DNA of 64,000 nucleotides from Poa pratensis (GCA_947311845.1 CAMZMU010000027.1:45618053-45682052), one strand, 5' to 3'; positions 12,076 to 22,844 are shown, counted from the stretch's first letter. Notes: a model not told the origin generated them from the sequence alone. Program-made: numbers and translations.

Positions 12076-13798
12076 TTTATTTGTCCTCTGTTTTCGCGTT
12101 CAGCCGTGTCCGTCGCTCACGGGCTCATCACGTCTGACTTTTCTGCCCTGTATACCACCGTGCGACGAGTGTAAAAGCAAATCCAAAGTGTCGAAAACAA
12201 AACGTGTCCGTTTTGATCCGTTTCCGTGGCCGGACGCCGCGTCCTGCCTTTGTCCATCCTTTCGAGGACAATAAACACAACAGGACGACCCATTTGGTCC
12301 GTCCTGTCTTTTTTTTCTTCATTTAAACCATTTAAACAATGTTTTATAAATTTAAGTTCAAATATTACATAAACGAGGATCTAAATTTGATCATATAGAT
12401 TTCATAAAATTAGGGCAACTCCTTCTCGACATACTTCTCCGGTGGGGGTGGTGGAGTTGTCGACTCATCGTCCTCCTCCGATAGGGGCAGTGGAGATCTC
12501 GGCTGTCCCGCCGACTTCGTTGCCGAAGCTACCGCCTGTCGCGAAAACTGCATGGAGTCTTTACGGGTCAAATGCGACGCCCATGACGACGAAGGTTCCC
12601 ACAGGGAACAAGTTGAACGAGCCAGTGGTGTACTTGCTGGCTCCTCCTCAGGCACTACCAGACATCTTCCTTCTCCGGGTCCGCCAACGACATCCGACGC
12701 CTCTATTTGAAAGGACCGGGGGAAGGGGGGGGGGGGGGGGGGCAATTTATACCCAGTGCCCAAAGGTGAAGGGGCCTCTTGACGCGGTTGGACGGAGGCG
12801 GACTGGCGGATGTCGCCTCTCCCCAATCGTCGGAAAATTTCCGGCGATATGTGTCGCTGTTGGAGAATTTAAAACATAGTTAATACGGCAACTTAATGTA
12901 TAGTAGCGCCGTCATTTTTACAAAATTGGCCACTCGCAGGCGGCGCTGCCGGTAGTACACCCTAACAGAGCTTGACTGGAAGCTCCCCAAGCCTACCTCA
13001 CGCGCACCCTCGAGCGGAAGCGATACACGGGCCGCCTACGCCACCTCGGCATGTTGCTTCGCCTTGAGGTCGTGGGCGAGCGCGACAAAGTGGACATGGT
13101 CATCGTCGAGCATCTACAGTGAGGGTTGCTTGGTCTCCTGCAGCTCCGGGTCGCCGGTGTCCTCCTCCTGCCCGGCGTCTTTCTTGCTGCTCCATTTGAA
13201 GTCCTCTGCTTCGCAAACTGGGGTGTAGCGGCATCGCCGGTTCCCGTGACACCTGCGGCGTGCACCTCATCCTCAGGGTCGGGGACGTCGGAATACGCCT
13301 CCTCCAACGTCCTTCTCGCTTGTTTCGGCAGCCCGCCGTGTCGTGCATGTGGCGGTGGCAGAATGTCTCGGCCCATTGAGTTTCCCTAAGGCTTGTGTCC
13401 TTGTGTCGAGAGTTGAGATTTTTCTGAACAAAGAAAGTCGAAATTTAATTTTGTACATATACTTTATACGCGTCAGGATCTCAGTTGTCAAAGGTGTTTC
13501 GTATGGAGTAGCACTCCATTCCCAAACCGGAGCCACGAGGAGCTTGCTTCGTTTCGGATGCTTGTAAAGTGGCATGCAGCGTTCGTACTCGCTCCACTGC
13601 GTTGACGCCGACATTGGCGACACGCGCTGGGTCAGCACCGTGAATCTGTGATATTTTCATTTTCGCCACAAGCTGATCTTTCTGCTACAACAGGTCAGCA
13701 GTACTAGATCGACTTGAAAAGTTCGGAAAACTACGAAAGGTCTCCGTCCTTATCTACTCAGAGCAAACGTTCGATAAACATAAGAAAAACGCACTGGG
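12076..13798. other. gene-free stretch with GC-rich fragments
   Basis: No recognisable gene. It holds a poly-G tract at about 12724-12742 and several GC-rich short open frames on the - strand (12410-12826, 12993-13376) that match nothing I know. The style (ccgtttggatccg / ggacgccgcgtcc blocks near 12200-12310) is reminiscent of Harbinger-like debris, but no termini could be found. Confidence 0.35.
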
Positions 13799-13808
13799 GT
13801 CATCCTAC

Positions 13809-14227
13809 GAGTGGACTAATGGAGGCCGGGCTACAGGGAGCCCTTTATTTTTAAAAATTTGAAAACCACAATTTGAGGTTGTAAAAAATTCTAAAAAAAT
13901 TGCTGCATGTAGACAATGTTGTATTCTACCGACTTGTAAAATATCAGAAAATAATATCTCGTATTTTGGGCTGCACAAAAATGACAAATCTGAAATTTGA
14001 AAGCAGTAAACAGTGCAAAATTTGAACCCTCCAAATCTGTCAGATTTTGTCATTTTTGTGTAGCTCAAAATATGAACTCTTTTGATTTGATATTTTACAA
14101 GTCGGTAGAATACAACATTGTCTACATGCAAAAAAAAATTCAGAATTTTTTACAACATCAAATTGTGGTTTTCAAAATATTCAAAATAAAGGACCCCCTG
14201 TAGCCCGGACTCCATTTGTGGTTTCCA
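13809..14227. mobile_element. fold-back (long-TIR) MITE, Mutator-like by TSD
   Basis: The two halves are inverted copies of each other. The left arm holds ggccgggctacaggg and tgcatgtagacaatgttgta; the right arm carries the complement of both. Only a short spacer (about 14000-14035) separates the arms. Flanking direct repeats gtcatcctac lie at 13799-13808 and 14228-14237, a 9-10-bp TSD as Mutator-like elements make. Length is 419 bp. A right-half relative is at 58190-58396. Confidence 0.8.
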
Positions 14228-14446
14228 GTCATCCTACAACAAATTACGAGTTTTCATCACGAGGAAAAAAACTGAGACACTAGCCAGTGGGTTCAGTTGA
14301 ACCCAATGAATTTGGGCTAGTACTAAATCATTGGTTAGCACCATTATTTTTAGTTGGACCCAATAGTTTAATAGAGATGAACACATTGCTCATTATCTCT
14401 GGTTTCGCCCCTGCTGAGTGTGTGTTTAAATGTTTGTTGTGGACTT

Positions 14447-14724
14447 CTTTTGCGAAACACGGTACAAACGCAGACGTTCACATATACATGCACACACTCA
14501 ACTCTATGAACGCACGCACACATACCCAACCTCTATGAACACTTTCGAAAGACTGAACCGGTGGGTCGAGTCTTGAGATTGACGAAGTCAGCACAGTCGT
14601 CTCGCTGTCGACGGGAAAGTCGCCTCTCACTGAAGAATATTCTTAAAAACAACAACATCAAATCTGAGGTTTAAACTCTGGTGGACTGGGATATAACCAC
14701 CCTCCTAACCATCATGTCAGGGGC
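14447..14724 (-). mobile_element. tRNA-derived SINE with long target-site duplication
   Basis: On the - strand, tRNA-like start gatggttaggagggtggtt and a B-box-like agtttaaacct, then the conserved body (ttcttcagtgagaggcga, cttcgtcaatctcaagactcg) and a tail ending near tttgtaccgtgtttcgcaaaag. It is bordered by about 31-bp direct repeats (gagtgtgtgtttaaatgttt... at 14416-14446, gactgtgtgttcaaatgttt... at 14725-14755) with few differences. It lacks a long A-tail. Confidence 0.7.
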
Positions 14725-15002
14725 GACTGTGTGTTCAAATGTTTGTTGTGGACTTGTGGTGGTCCAAACGTTGCTAGCCGAGAGGCAGAACTAATGCTAC
14801 AGGCCATGGACAATTAACGCCGGCCTTCCGTTTGTTTTCTTTGCATATACATGCGCTGAAGCGATAAGGTTGGCAGGTGTACATGACGTGGATTTGATTT
14901 GACAAAGCGCCTCCTTTTTTTCTTCCCATAGACTATGCACACAAAAAAAACGGAAGAAAAAACCAAAACTGAGAAATGCATCGAAAACATGCATGTGCGT
15001 TG

Positions 15003-15757
15003 CCACTTTCGGTGGGGAAAATAATCCTATGAGACCAGGTCTATCTCCTCATCAGTATAGAACTCATCTAAATTGCGCCGCGTGGCATTACTGATCTCAA
15101 AGCATTCATCTTCCCCAATCTTCTGATATCTTCTTGGCCTTACTTGCGAGAGTTTTGGAGAGGAATATCTGTCGCCGCCGTCTCAATACGTTCTCCATCG
15201 TCACAGACCTCACCCAAGAACAACGTCTGTCGATCCATCACCATGGCCCAAACCAGTGAAAGGACACAGAAAAGTAGTAGCGATCGAAAAGACAAAGACT
15301 AGTACAGCAATACACGAGAGACATTGAGTTGTGGTCATATACTCCGATGGTTGTACTAGTAGCAGTAATCATAATTTCTCTCTTGCTAATCACATTCTTC
15401 CATCGGGCGGCGGCGAGCAGTTAACGAACTAGACTATACTCATCCTGCGCAATTGCAGCAACCATTGATTCCGTTAATGGGAATGAATAACAAGCACGCA
15501 CAGGCTGGATTGGTTTTGCCAGATGCAGCGATGGTACGATCATTTGTTTCGCTTTAATTTCTAGCCAAATGCTGCATCGCGACGAGCTCGCCATTGGGTA
15601 GAGATTACGGGAAGGTAGGTTCGAAGAAAAAAAAACAGATCGGGAAGATGAATGCTTTGAGATGGTAGATGACACGTGGCGCGATTTAGATGACGTCTAC
15701 ACTGATGAGGAGATAGACCTGGTCTCGTAGGATTATTTTCCCCACCGAAATGCTGCG
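15003..15757. mobile_element. DNA transposon with about 120-bp inverted termini
   Basis: The left arm starts tttcggtggggaaaataat near 15007 and contains accaggtctatctcctcatc. The right arm, ending at ccccaccgaaa (15750), is its complement over roughly 120 bp, including the blocks tctaaat..gcgcc.cgtg and caaagcattcatcttccc. A possible 9-bp TSD (tgtgcgttg / tgtgcgtgg) would make it Mutator-like. There is no transposase. The interior is unrecognised. Confidence 0.65.
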
Positions 15758-15800
15758 TGTGCGTGGCTTCACTCGTCGATGTTGAGATGCTCGCACACAC

Positions 15801-16430
15801 GTGCATCAGTGTCACGTGCAATCTGAAAAGAAAAATGATATAAAACGGCAGCATGATTTAGCATTAACCGAACGCGGTCTGGCGAAGAGCTGGTTGATAG
15901 CGAGTCAGCGACTGACCAGGATATGTATGTTGCCGAGAATTAATATTTGGTTGGATGTTAGCAGCATGGTTATACGTGCAACTCATTAGATTTTAAAACT
16001 TAGGTTTTAATATTGGTGTTTCGCGTTAAGATGAATTATTTTTAGTGAGAGGTGATGTTCTCGTCTATAAAAGTCATTTGTACTAACTTCGTCAATCTCA
16101 GCACACCATCTGCCGATTCAGTCAGGTGTTAACAGGGGTAGTGATGTGCGTGTGTATGTTCATTAGGTACTAACTGCGCGTATTTGTGAACGTCCGCGTT
16201 TGTACTATGTTTCTCAACAACAATAGAATGTCGTCTTTTTTAAGAGAAACCGTGGAGGGGGCAATCTTGAAAATGCGCCGCAACGGACTCAATTTATACG
16301 CGCCCCATCTTGAACCCTGAACCTGCAACCATACCAAAACGCACTAGCCAGAGAAAAACTTTGCAGTTGCAACGCCTCTCTTGTTCTCTCTTCAAGAAAA
16401 GATGAGCTGGCCCATGCAACGTTGCTCTGC
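15801..16430 (+). repeat. duplicate of the choline kinase promoter and 5'UTR, without the gene
   Basis: Two blocks match the region just upstream of the choline kinase. 15814-15930 (cacgtgcaatctgaaa, gatataaaacggcagca, gaagagctggttgatagcgag) corresponds to 22852-22990. 16245-16415 (gaaaatgcgccgcaacggact, accataccaaaacgc, ttgcagttgcaacgc) corresponds to 23030-23160. A SINE separates the blocks. The TATA motif is altered: tctatttata in the gene copy is tcaatttata here (about 16291). No coding exon follows. Confidence 0.8.
15935..16220 (+). mobile_element. tRNA-derived SINE inserted in the duplicated promoter
   Basis: Same family as 14447-14724: tRNA-like head (catggttatacgtgcaactcatt), then ttagtgagaggtgatgttctcgtc, cttcgtcaatctcagca, and a tail gtgaacgtccgcgtttgtactatgtttc. 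It lies between two blocks that are adjacent in the intact promoter copy at 22850-23160, which supports insertion. The borders are approximate. Confidence 0.65.
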
Positions 16431-17388
16431 CGGAAAACATGATCAAGGTCGGGACAACATAGTAGAGGGCTTATTCCGAGTGTCGGAGGGTTCCAGCGAG
16501 GTTCGAGCAGCTCCAACGAGGTGCTGAAAGGTTTCCGGATGGTTTTGATGATCTCCGGCGAGGTTCCGGCCAACTCCGGCGAGTTTCTGGCGAGGACGGA
16601 TGAGGTCTGGCGTGGCTCCGGCAAGGTACGGCATGTCTTGTGTCATTCTCGGGCGAGGTGTTCCGGGCTTTCGACCATGGTGGAGGTATGGCGAGGTGAT
16701 CCGGCGTAGTGGTCCAACGGGGCTAGGCGACCGGCCGGCGGTGCTCCGAGGGTCTCGGGGGTATTACAAATGATTCACACAAAATCCAAAGTCATAGTTG
16801 TTTCAGCCAAACAACTTTCTGTTTTGCCACAGTTTCCAGCTCATAGCGGATTTTACACGGCTCACTATTCACAACCGCTTTTCTGGAATATACAGATGAA
16901 CCAAACACACCATTAGTGTAACGGCATCAACCATATCCCTTCAACTCCATCTCATTGCTCTGCAGACTGCAGTCTCACCACGAGTTCATCTAAATCTGAA
17001 GTTTCATCATTTGAAAAGCTTAATGATTATTTTCTTTGTAAACAAAGCGTTAGGAACTAAGTTGTCATAGGTGAACCATTCACCCAAACATCTTCAGAGA
17101 AAAAAGGTTTTAGCTCCATTTTCCATCATCCTGAGTTCCTGACTGCAAAGTCCGGGAAATTATGGTTAATCCCCATAAATGTCAAGTCCTGATCATGCCT
17201 TTTTCTATGTACGATGCTTGCAGTCGTACAATTGCACTAGATTTGCCCAGTGCAAATATACTAGCATGTAAACTTGTACTAGGCGACAAGGAGAAGCTCC
17301 TGGAGTTGGCAGGCGCGCTAAGGATGATCTACTCCGAGCTTAGAGCAAGTTCTTGAGCGCTTGTGTTGCTGCTCCTGTTTCGGTCTGT
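16431..17388. other. gene-free stretch
   Basis: 16480-16760 is a low-complexity run of loosely repeated ccggcgagg/gttccggc units. From about 17100 to 17388 it looks like the 3' untranslated tail of a LINE; the matching end (ctgtaaacctttgctgttttattaatttaaag..aaaaaaa) appears at 22735-22800, on the other side of the hAT-like element. No gene was found. Confidence 0.4.
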
Positions 17389-17430
17389 TCGGGGGAGGCC
17401 GAGCTACCGATGGCACCGGAAACCCACAAC

Positions 17431-17802
17431 GGAGCTCGGGCACCAGTGCTCCCGCTTGTTTAAAAAAATTTGAAAAAAAATTGACGATTTCAAAAACATC
17501 CAAAAAAATACTAGCTGATGTATATGCATGTCCTCTATGCACGGTACAAATCATTTGAGGAAAACAAATCGTATTACGAGCTATATAAAAATAACAAATT
17601 TCTGACAGACAATAGTATGGATTTTCTGTCAGAAATTTGTCTTTTTTCTGTAGGCCACAAATTTTATTATTTTCTTACGAAATTTCTTGCGCACCTTCAA
17701 AACATGTATATCTTTCTGTGTAAATTTTTTTAGATTTTTTTGAAGCAAAAAAGTACGATTTTCAAAAAATTCAAAAAAAGGGCAGCAGTGTGCCCGAGAG
17801 CC
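17431..17802. mobile_element. hairpin MITE (fold-back element)
   Basis: Nearly the whole 372 bp folds on itself. The left end ggagctcgggcacc pairs with the right end tgcccgagagcc. The centre at about 17600-17645 is a perfect hairpin with arms caaatttctgacagacaata / tattgtctgtcagaaatttg-like. AT-rich arms connect the ends to the centre. It has no coding capacity. Confidence 0.75.
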
Positions 17803-18210
17803 AAACGTCCGCGTTCCCGATGGCACACATTTTCTTATTGTAACCACACCCAGAGGCCGAGCTACCGATGGCACACGTTTTCTTATTTTAACCACACCCA
17901 TATCCATACCCGCGTCTGGGTATGGATTTTGTACCATACCCACACCCGCGTGGGTATTAAATACCCGTGGGTAAACCCACCAAACAAGTCATTCATCCAC
18001 AAATATATAAGAAAACCATCAAAATGTACGCTCATTCATACACATATTCAGCAAATGTCACACATATATGAAAATAAACAATAAAATAACACAATATATA
18101 TGAAAATGAGCAACAAAACAACTCATTCATCTACGTGGGCTCGCTTCCGCCAGTGTCAATGGCGAGTGGCCGCAGGCGTGGCCGAGCCGGCTTTCGCGTC
18201 CATGGGAGTG

Positions 18211-18605
18211 TGACGAGATGTGGACTCGGCAAATCCCTGGGTTGTGTACCCCGAGTTGATTGAGGGGGAGAGAGATGACGCGCTGGTAGTTCCGTCGGCT
18301 GACAAGCAAGGATTTACCCAGGTTCGGCCCCTCATGGTGAGGTAAAGACCTACATCCTGCTTGTCTGATCTGTATAGATGATGATGATATTACATGGTGG
18401 CCGCGAGGGCGATGAGAGACGTGGTCTCGTTGTGATCTCCCCTATGGGGTGCCCCTGCCTGGCTTTATAAAGGGAGCTAGGTAGGGTTTACATGAGGTTC
18501 TTGTCTTGTACTCCAAGTTGCAGTTGTTGGGCTTCATGGGCCTCCAGGTGCTGGGCCGCATCGGGTACGCCAACGGTCGGGTGCCCGGAAGGTACGCCCA
18601 CATCA
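18211..18605 (-). repeat. 3' LTR of the non-autonomous element
   Basis: 395 bp, nearly identical to 21799-22193. It contains a symmetrical TATA-like ctttataaagg near 18472. Confidence 0.8.
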
Positions 18606-19044
18606 GGAGCCCCCGAGTGTCTGGTCGATACGAAGAATCGGGCAGGGACTCAAAGCAGCATGTCGTGTAGGCATGGTCGATGCGTTGGGTAAGTACTCTT
18701 TCCTCATGGGCACGCCGTCTTGTTCCTGAAAAGGATAGTTAAAGAAATTCGACTCCGGCCGTTGAGGGCTTACAGAGGATGCTTTAGTCGGTAATGTTTC
18801 GGCTGAGTCTATCGGGAGCACGAACAGTGCTCCCGATGGGAGTAGCCCCCGAGATTAAGCTGAATTGCTTGTAATTGAGGTTAATCTAAAAAATCTCTCT
18901 CAGTCGAAAAGAAATTCTTGAACCCCTCCCGATGTGAGTAATTTTAGGAAATCACTGATAAATCAGAGTCCTTTTTCAGCCTGTTTGGCTTACTATGTGT
19001 TTGCACTTTTCGAGTGCTTACTCAGCCTGACGGCTTACTCGTGT

Positions 19045-19245
19045 GACTCGAATGGGTTCGAGTGTTTGACTCGAATGGGTTCGAGTGTTTGCTCAGCCCG
19101 ACGGCTTACTCGTGTGACTCGAATGGGTTCGAGTGTTTGCTCAGCCTGACGGCTTACTTCTGTGACCCGAATGGGTTCGAGTGTTTGCTCAGCCTGACGG
19201 CTTACTTCTGTGACTCGAATGGGTTCGAGCGTTTGCTCATTCAGC
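19045..19245. repeat. 48-bp tandem repeat
   Basis: gactcgaatgggttcgagtg recurs at 19045, 19068, 19116, 19164 and 19212; the last three are spaced exactly 48 bp. The remainder of each unit is tttgctcagcctgacggctta. Confidence 0.85.
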
Positions 19246-19289
19246 CTGACGAGGTGACGAGTGAATGAGGGACTCGATAATGAGTAGAG

Positions 19290-19455
19290 TCTCGTTCAGC
19301 CTGTTGGCTTACCGTGTATTTTTTATTCAGCCTGGTGGCTTACTATGTATTTTTATTCAGCCTGGTGGCTTACTGTGTATTTTATTCAGCCTGTTGGCTT
19401 ACTTCTATATGGGCACTCGAAAGTTGTTCGAATGCTCGTTCAGCCTGTTGGCCTA
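19290..19455. repeat. about 35-bp degenerate tandem repeat
   Basis: Units of the form attcagcctgktggcttac + tgtattttt, four or five copies, continuing the cagcctg theme of the neighbouring 48-bp array. Confidence 0.7.
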
Positions 19456-19500
19456 CTGAATGATTTGTTTTGTCGATGACTGCGAATTGCCAAGATGAAT

Positions 19501-19734
19501 TTGTTATGGCCTGTGCGGCGCAGCACCCGGGAGATCATCGGGTATGGCCAAGGCGAGTTTGTTGTGGCCTGTGCGGCGCAACACCCGGGAGAGCATCGGG
19601 TGCGGCCAAGGCAATTTTGTTGTGGCCTGTGTGGCGCAGCACCCGGGAGAGCATCGGGTGCGGCCAAGGCGAGTTTGTTGTGGCCTGTGTGGCGCAGCAC
19701 CCGGGAGAGCATCGGGTGCGGCCGAGGCGAGTTT
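19501..19734. repeat. 58-bp tandem repeat, four units
   Basis: ggcctgtgyggcgcarcac recurs at 19508, 19566, 19624 and 19682, an exact 58-bp period. Open frames across it on both strands are artefacts of the repeat. Confidence 0.9.
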
Positions 19735-19739
19735 GTTTC

Positions 19740-19925
19740 AACGCGGCGGACCGGAGTCGACGCAGAGGAAGGAGTAAGTGTGGCGGACTGGAATGGATGC
19801 GAAGGAAGTAGTCGACGCGGCGGACCGGAGTCGACGCGGCGGAAGTAGTCGACGCGGCGGACCGGAGTCGACGCGGCGGAGTAGTCGACGCGGCGTACCG
19901 GAGTCGACGCGGCGGAGTCGACGAA
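19740..19925. repeat. short gtcgacgcggcgga-based repeat
   Basis: Repeats of cggaccggagtcgacgcggcgg of irregular length, leading into the 59-bp array. Confidence 0.7.
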
Positions 19926-19937
19926 GGCGAGGCCGCC

Positions 19938-20440
19938 AGCCCCCGAGTGTCAGAGACGGGGTCGATTAAGGCGGAGTCGATGAAGGCGAGGCCGTCAGCC
20001 CCCGAGTGTTGGAGGCGGAGCCGACGAAGGCGAAGTCGTCAGCCCCCGAGTATCGGAGGCGGAGTCGACGAAAGCGAGGTCGAAGAAGGCGAGGCCGCCA
20101 GCCCCCGAGTGTTGGAGATGGAGTCGACGAAGGCGAAGTCGACGAAGGCGAGGCCGCCAGCCCTCGAGTATCAGAGGCGGAGTCGACGAAAGCGGGGTCG
20201 AAGAAGGCGAGGCCGCCAGCCCCCGAGTGTTGGAGACGGAGTCGACGAAGGCGAAGTCGACGAAGGCGAGGCCGCCAGCCCCCGAGTGTTGGAGGCAGAG
20301 TCGACGAAGGCGAAGTCGACGAAGGCGAGGCCGCCAGCCCCCGAGTGTTGGAGGCAAAGTCGATGAACGCACTCGAATCGCCTGTCGGGTGCAGCGATGA
20401 CCTTGTTGTTGTTGACGTTGAATCGTTAGCCCCCGAGTGT
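19938..20440. repeat. 59-bp tandem repeat carrying a polypurine-tract-like motif
   Basis: agcccccgagtgt (or a close variant) recurs at 19938, 19997, 20041, 20100, 20159, 20218, 20277 and 20336, spacing 59 bp except one 44-bp unit. One more lies at 20428. The rest of each unit is ggaggcggagtcgacgaagg-like. The motif is the same one found next to the 3' LTR (gagcccccgagtgt, 18607). Confidence 0.9.
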
Positions 20441-21798
20441 CGGAGGCGGAGTCGACAATGCGGAGTCGAAGAAGACACGGGCGTCGCCTTGTTGGGTCCG
20501 CGCAGTCGAAGATGATGTTGTCGTTGATGTCGAGTGCCAGCACTCGAAGGTATGTAGTGGGGCGCGGGCTTTCTGTGCCGGTACCACTGACGCTGATCGC
20601 CGCCGTGGTACTCGAGTTGTGGACGCCGTCGCGGTCTGAGTCATGGATACCGCGACTGTCGAGTTGTCGAAGATGTCCACGGCGGGTTGATGACGGCTGC
20701 GACGTCCGCCGGCCGCTTCCTTGGCAGCATGCGTGTGCAAAACACGATGGCATCTCTGCACACAAACAGTAACAGTAGTAGCAGAAGAGCTCATAGGAAT
20801 TGAATTCCATTACGTTAAAATTGGAAGAATATCACCTGGAGTTAGATCGGAGTGGATTTTCATAAATCGTATAGATTTAACAAAATACTGGGAAACGTGC
20901 TGCATGCACTAAATCCAGGATCGTAGCTTCCTTTGCTTCTTGGATTGCTTCCTCCGGCTAGCTAGCACCCGATCAATCCGTGCTGTGATCCAAGCCAAAC
21001 AAGAGCAGCTGCCGCGGATGCGTAGTCGGTTCTTGGTTGTTGGAGTAGATGCCGAGGCGGGTGCTGAGTGCGCATGACCTGATCGGATCTTGCCGGTGCG
21101 AGCCGACAACATTGGACAAGGCGCTCGCTGCCGTACGACGAAGGCGACCTCGGCGCGTTGCGATTACGACAGCCTGAACAATCCCAGCAAGATTCAGTTT
21201 CGATCGGAATACCGCCGAGAAACTCGATCTTGTAGATCCGAGCGACTGCGCGTGCGGGCGGTGGTGATGTAGAGCCGTATGCTAGTGCCTCCAGCGTGGC
21301 TCGTCGGGTCGGCCGGATGATGATCTTGAATCGCTGATCTTGCACCAGCATGGCTTGTAAACGAGTAGACGGTTTGCAGATTGCTAGGTTCCGATCTTGA
21401 TCAGCAGCGCGAGCGAAGGCTGGGTTGACGTTGATCTCGGGCGCTGCGCTGTATGGCGTCGGCCGGAGCTAAGAACACGGCGAGTAGCTGGTAGGCTGGA
21501 TCGTGCAAGCATCTGCGCAGAACGCCGCCGCCAGATTGGATCTTGCCGATCAGATCAGTTGCACGCAGAGGGATTGTTGATGACGAGTCTCCGAGCGGTG
21601 ATCCGTGACGGCGAGTCGCTGTTGTCGATGGAGATTCGATGACGGAGGCGGCACACGATGCGCCGCCGCAGTTGTCGATGATGTCGTACATATCGAAGTA
21701 GATCTGGCCAGATGCGATCTGGCCGTTGTTGTCGGTGAAGATTGGAGCCGCCGAAACGTTGAATCCAGCGCGCGTTCTTTCCCACAGACGGCGCCAAT
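20440..21798 (-). other. leader region of the non-autonomous LTR element
   Basis: Sequence between the primer site and the repeat arrays. Several open frames exist (20962-21351 and 21401-21820 on the - strand) but none has a recognisable gag or other domain. The primer site sequence itself is read through in one of them, which argues against coding. Confidence 0.5.
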
Positions 21799-22193
21799 TG
21801 ACGAGGTGTGGACTCGGCAAATCCCTGGGTTGTGTACCCCGAGTTGATTGAGGGGGAGAGAGATGGCGCGCTGGTAGTTCCGTCGGCTGACAAGTAAGGA
21901 TTTACCCAGATTCGGCCCCTCATGGTGAGGTAAAGACCTACATCCTGCTTGTCTGATCTGTATAGATGATGATGATATTACATGGTGGCCGCAAGGGCGA
22001 TGAGAGACGTGGTCTCGTTGTGATCTCCCCTATGGGGTGCCCCTGCCTGGCTTTATAAAGGGTGCCAGGTAGGGTTTACATGAGGTTCTTGTCTTGTACT
22101 CCAAGTTACAGTTGTTGGGCTTCATGGGCCTCCAGGTGCTGGGCCGCATCGGGTACGCCAACGGTCGGGTGCCTGGAGGGTACGCCCACATCA
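21799..22193 (-). repeat. 5' LTR of the non-autonomous element
   Basis: 395 bp. The primer binding site lies directly inside it on the - strand. Confidence 0.8.
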
Positions 22194-22844
22194 TAGTGTG
22201 TACAGAAATGGCGGAATGACGAACGGCGGAGGCTGGTGGCTGCCTGATTGGGGGAAGGGCAGGGCGATGACGAGGAGCAAAGAGGTTGATGGCCATATCG
22301 ATTTATAAGTAGTGGAGACTTGAGAGAAAACGCCATGGGCGAGGACTTCCTGAGAATTGTGAAACAGGTGAAAATTAAGTGGCCGAGCGTATGGTAAACA
22401 AGCGAGAATTACGTACCCGATTAGTATTTCGAGATTTTTTCGCAAGAATAACCCTATGTACCACAGACCTACATGTCAGAAATAAAATAGATTGGTATGT
22501 GGGTATGCGGGTATGGGTACTACTTTACCATACCCGCATTCACAATACCCACTGGATACACACTTTTAACCATTTGCTTACCCATGGGTAAAATTTTAAT
22601 ACCAAACTCTTATCCTAATGGGTAAATACCCACTGGGTATGCGCATAATGGGTACCCATTGCCATCGGTAGGCCGACCCTGTAGTTGTTGCTTTGTGTCC
22701 TTTAAGCTGTTCGCCTCAGCCGTTGTATGTTTTGTTGTCTGTAAACCTTTGCTGTTTTATTAATTTAAAGCAGGGCACTCTGCCTGTTATCTTAAAAAAA
22801 CTCGTACTATGTACGTACACTGTGGCCCAATCAATATTCTAAAA

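Larger units (their letters stand above)
18211..22193 (-). mobile_element. non-autonomous LTR retrotransposon with tandem-repeat interior
   Basis: Two 395-bp direct repeats (18211-18605, 21799-22193) differ at only a few positions. They have TG...CA ends and a 5-bp TSD (gagtg / tagtg, one mismatch). On the - strand the LTR is followed by attTGGCGCCGTCTGTGGGAA-type primer-site sequence at about 21780-21798, and a polypurine tract (actcgggggctcc) lies at 18606-18620, which sets the orientation. The 3.2-kb interior has no gag or pol and is largely tandem repeats. It must rely on another element's enzymes. Confidence 0.8.
17389..22681. mobile_element. hAT-like element with (A)CCCATACCCG-rich ends, carrying nested insertions
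   Basis: The left end reads gaggccgagctaccgatggca and the right end is the complement of cagggtcggcctaccgatggca. Both subterminal zones (17860-17985 and 22495-22670) are full of tacccg/gggtat units, as in some grass hAT elements. A second partial copy of the left end at 17853 suggests a hairpin MITE inserted there. The apparent LINE 3' tail is split by it. No clean 8-bp TSD is readable and no transposase is present. Confidence 0.55.

Noticed and set aside
12724..12742. Poly-G tract, and similar runs at 38141-38156 and 53717-53728 (C)
   Set aside because: Homopolymer runs, likely slippage or sequencing artefacts rather than functional quadruplex sites.
12410..13390. Several GC-rich ORFs resembling a small gene
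   Set aside because: Overlapping frames on both strands, no splice structure that joins, no motif recognised.
19938..20440. CRISPR-like regular repeats
   Set aside because: Repeats are contiguous with no unique spacers, and the genome is a plant nuclear one.
19470..20515. Long open frames on both strands (for example 19995-20810 -, 20006-20515 +)
   Set aside because: They are translations of tandem repeats inside the non-automous LTR element, open in several frames at once.
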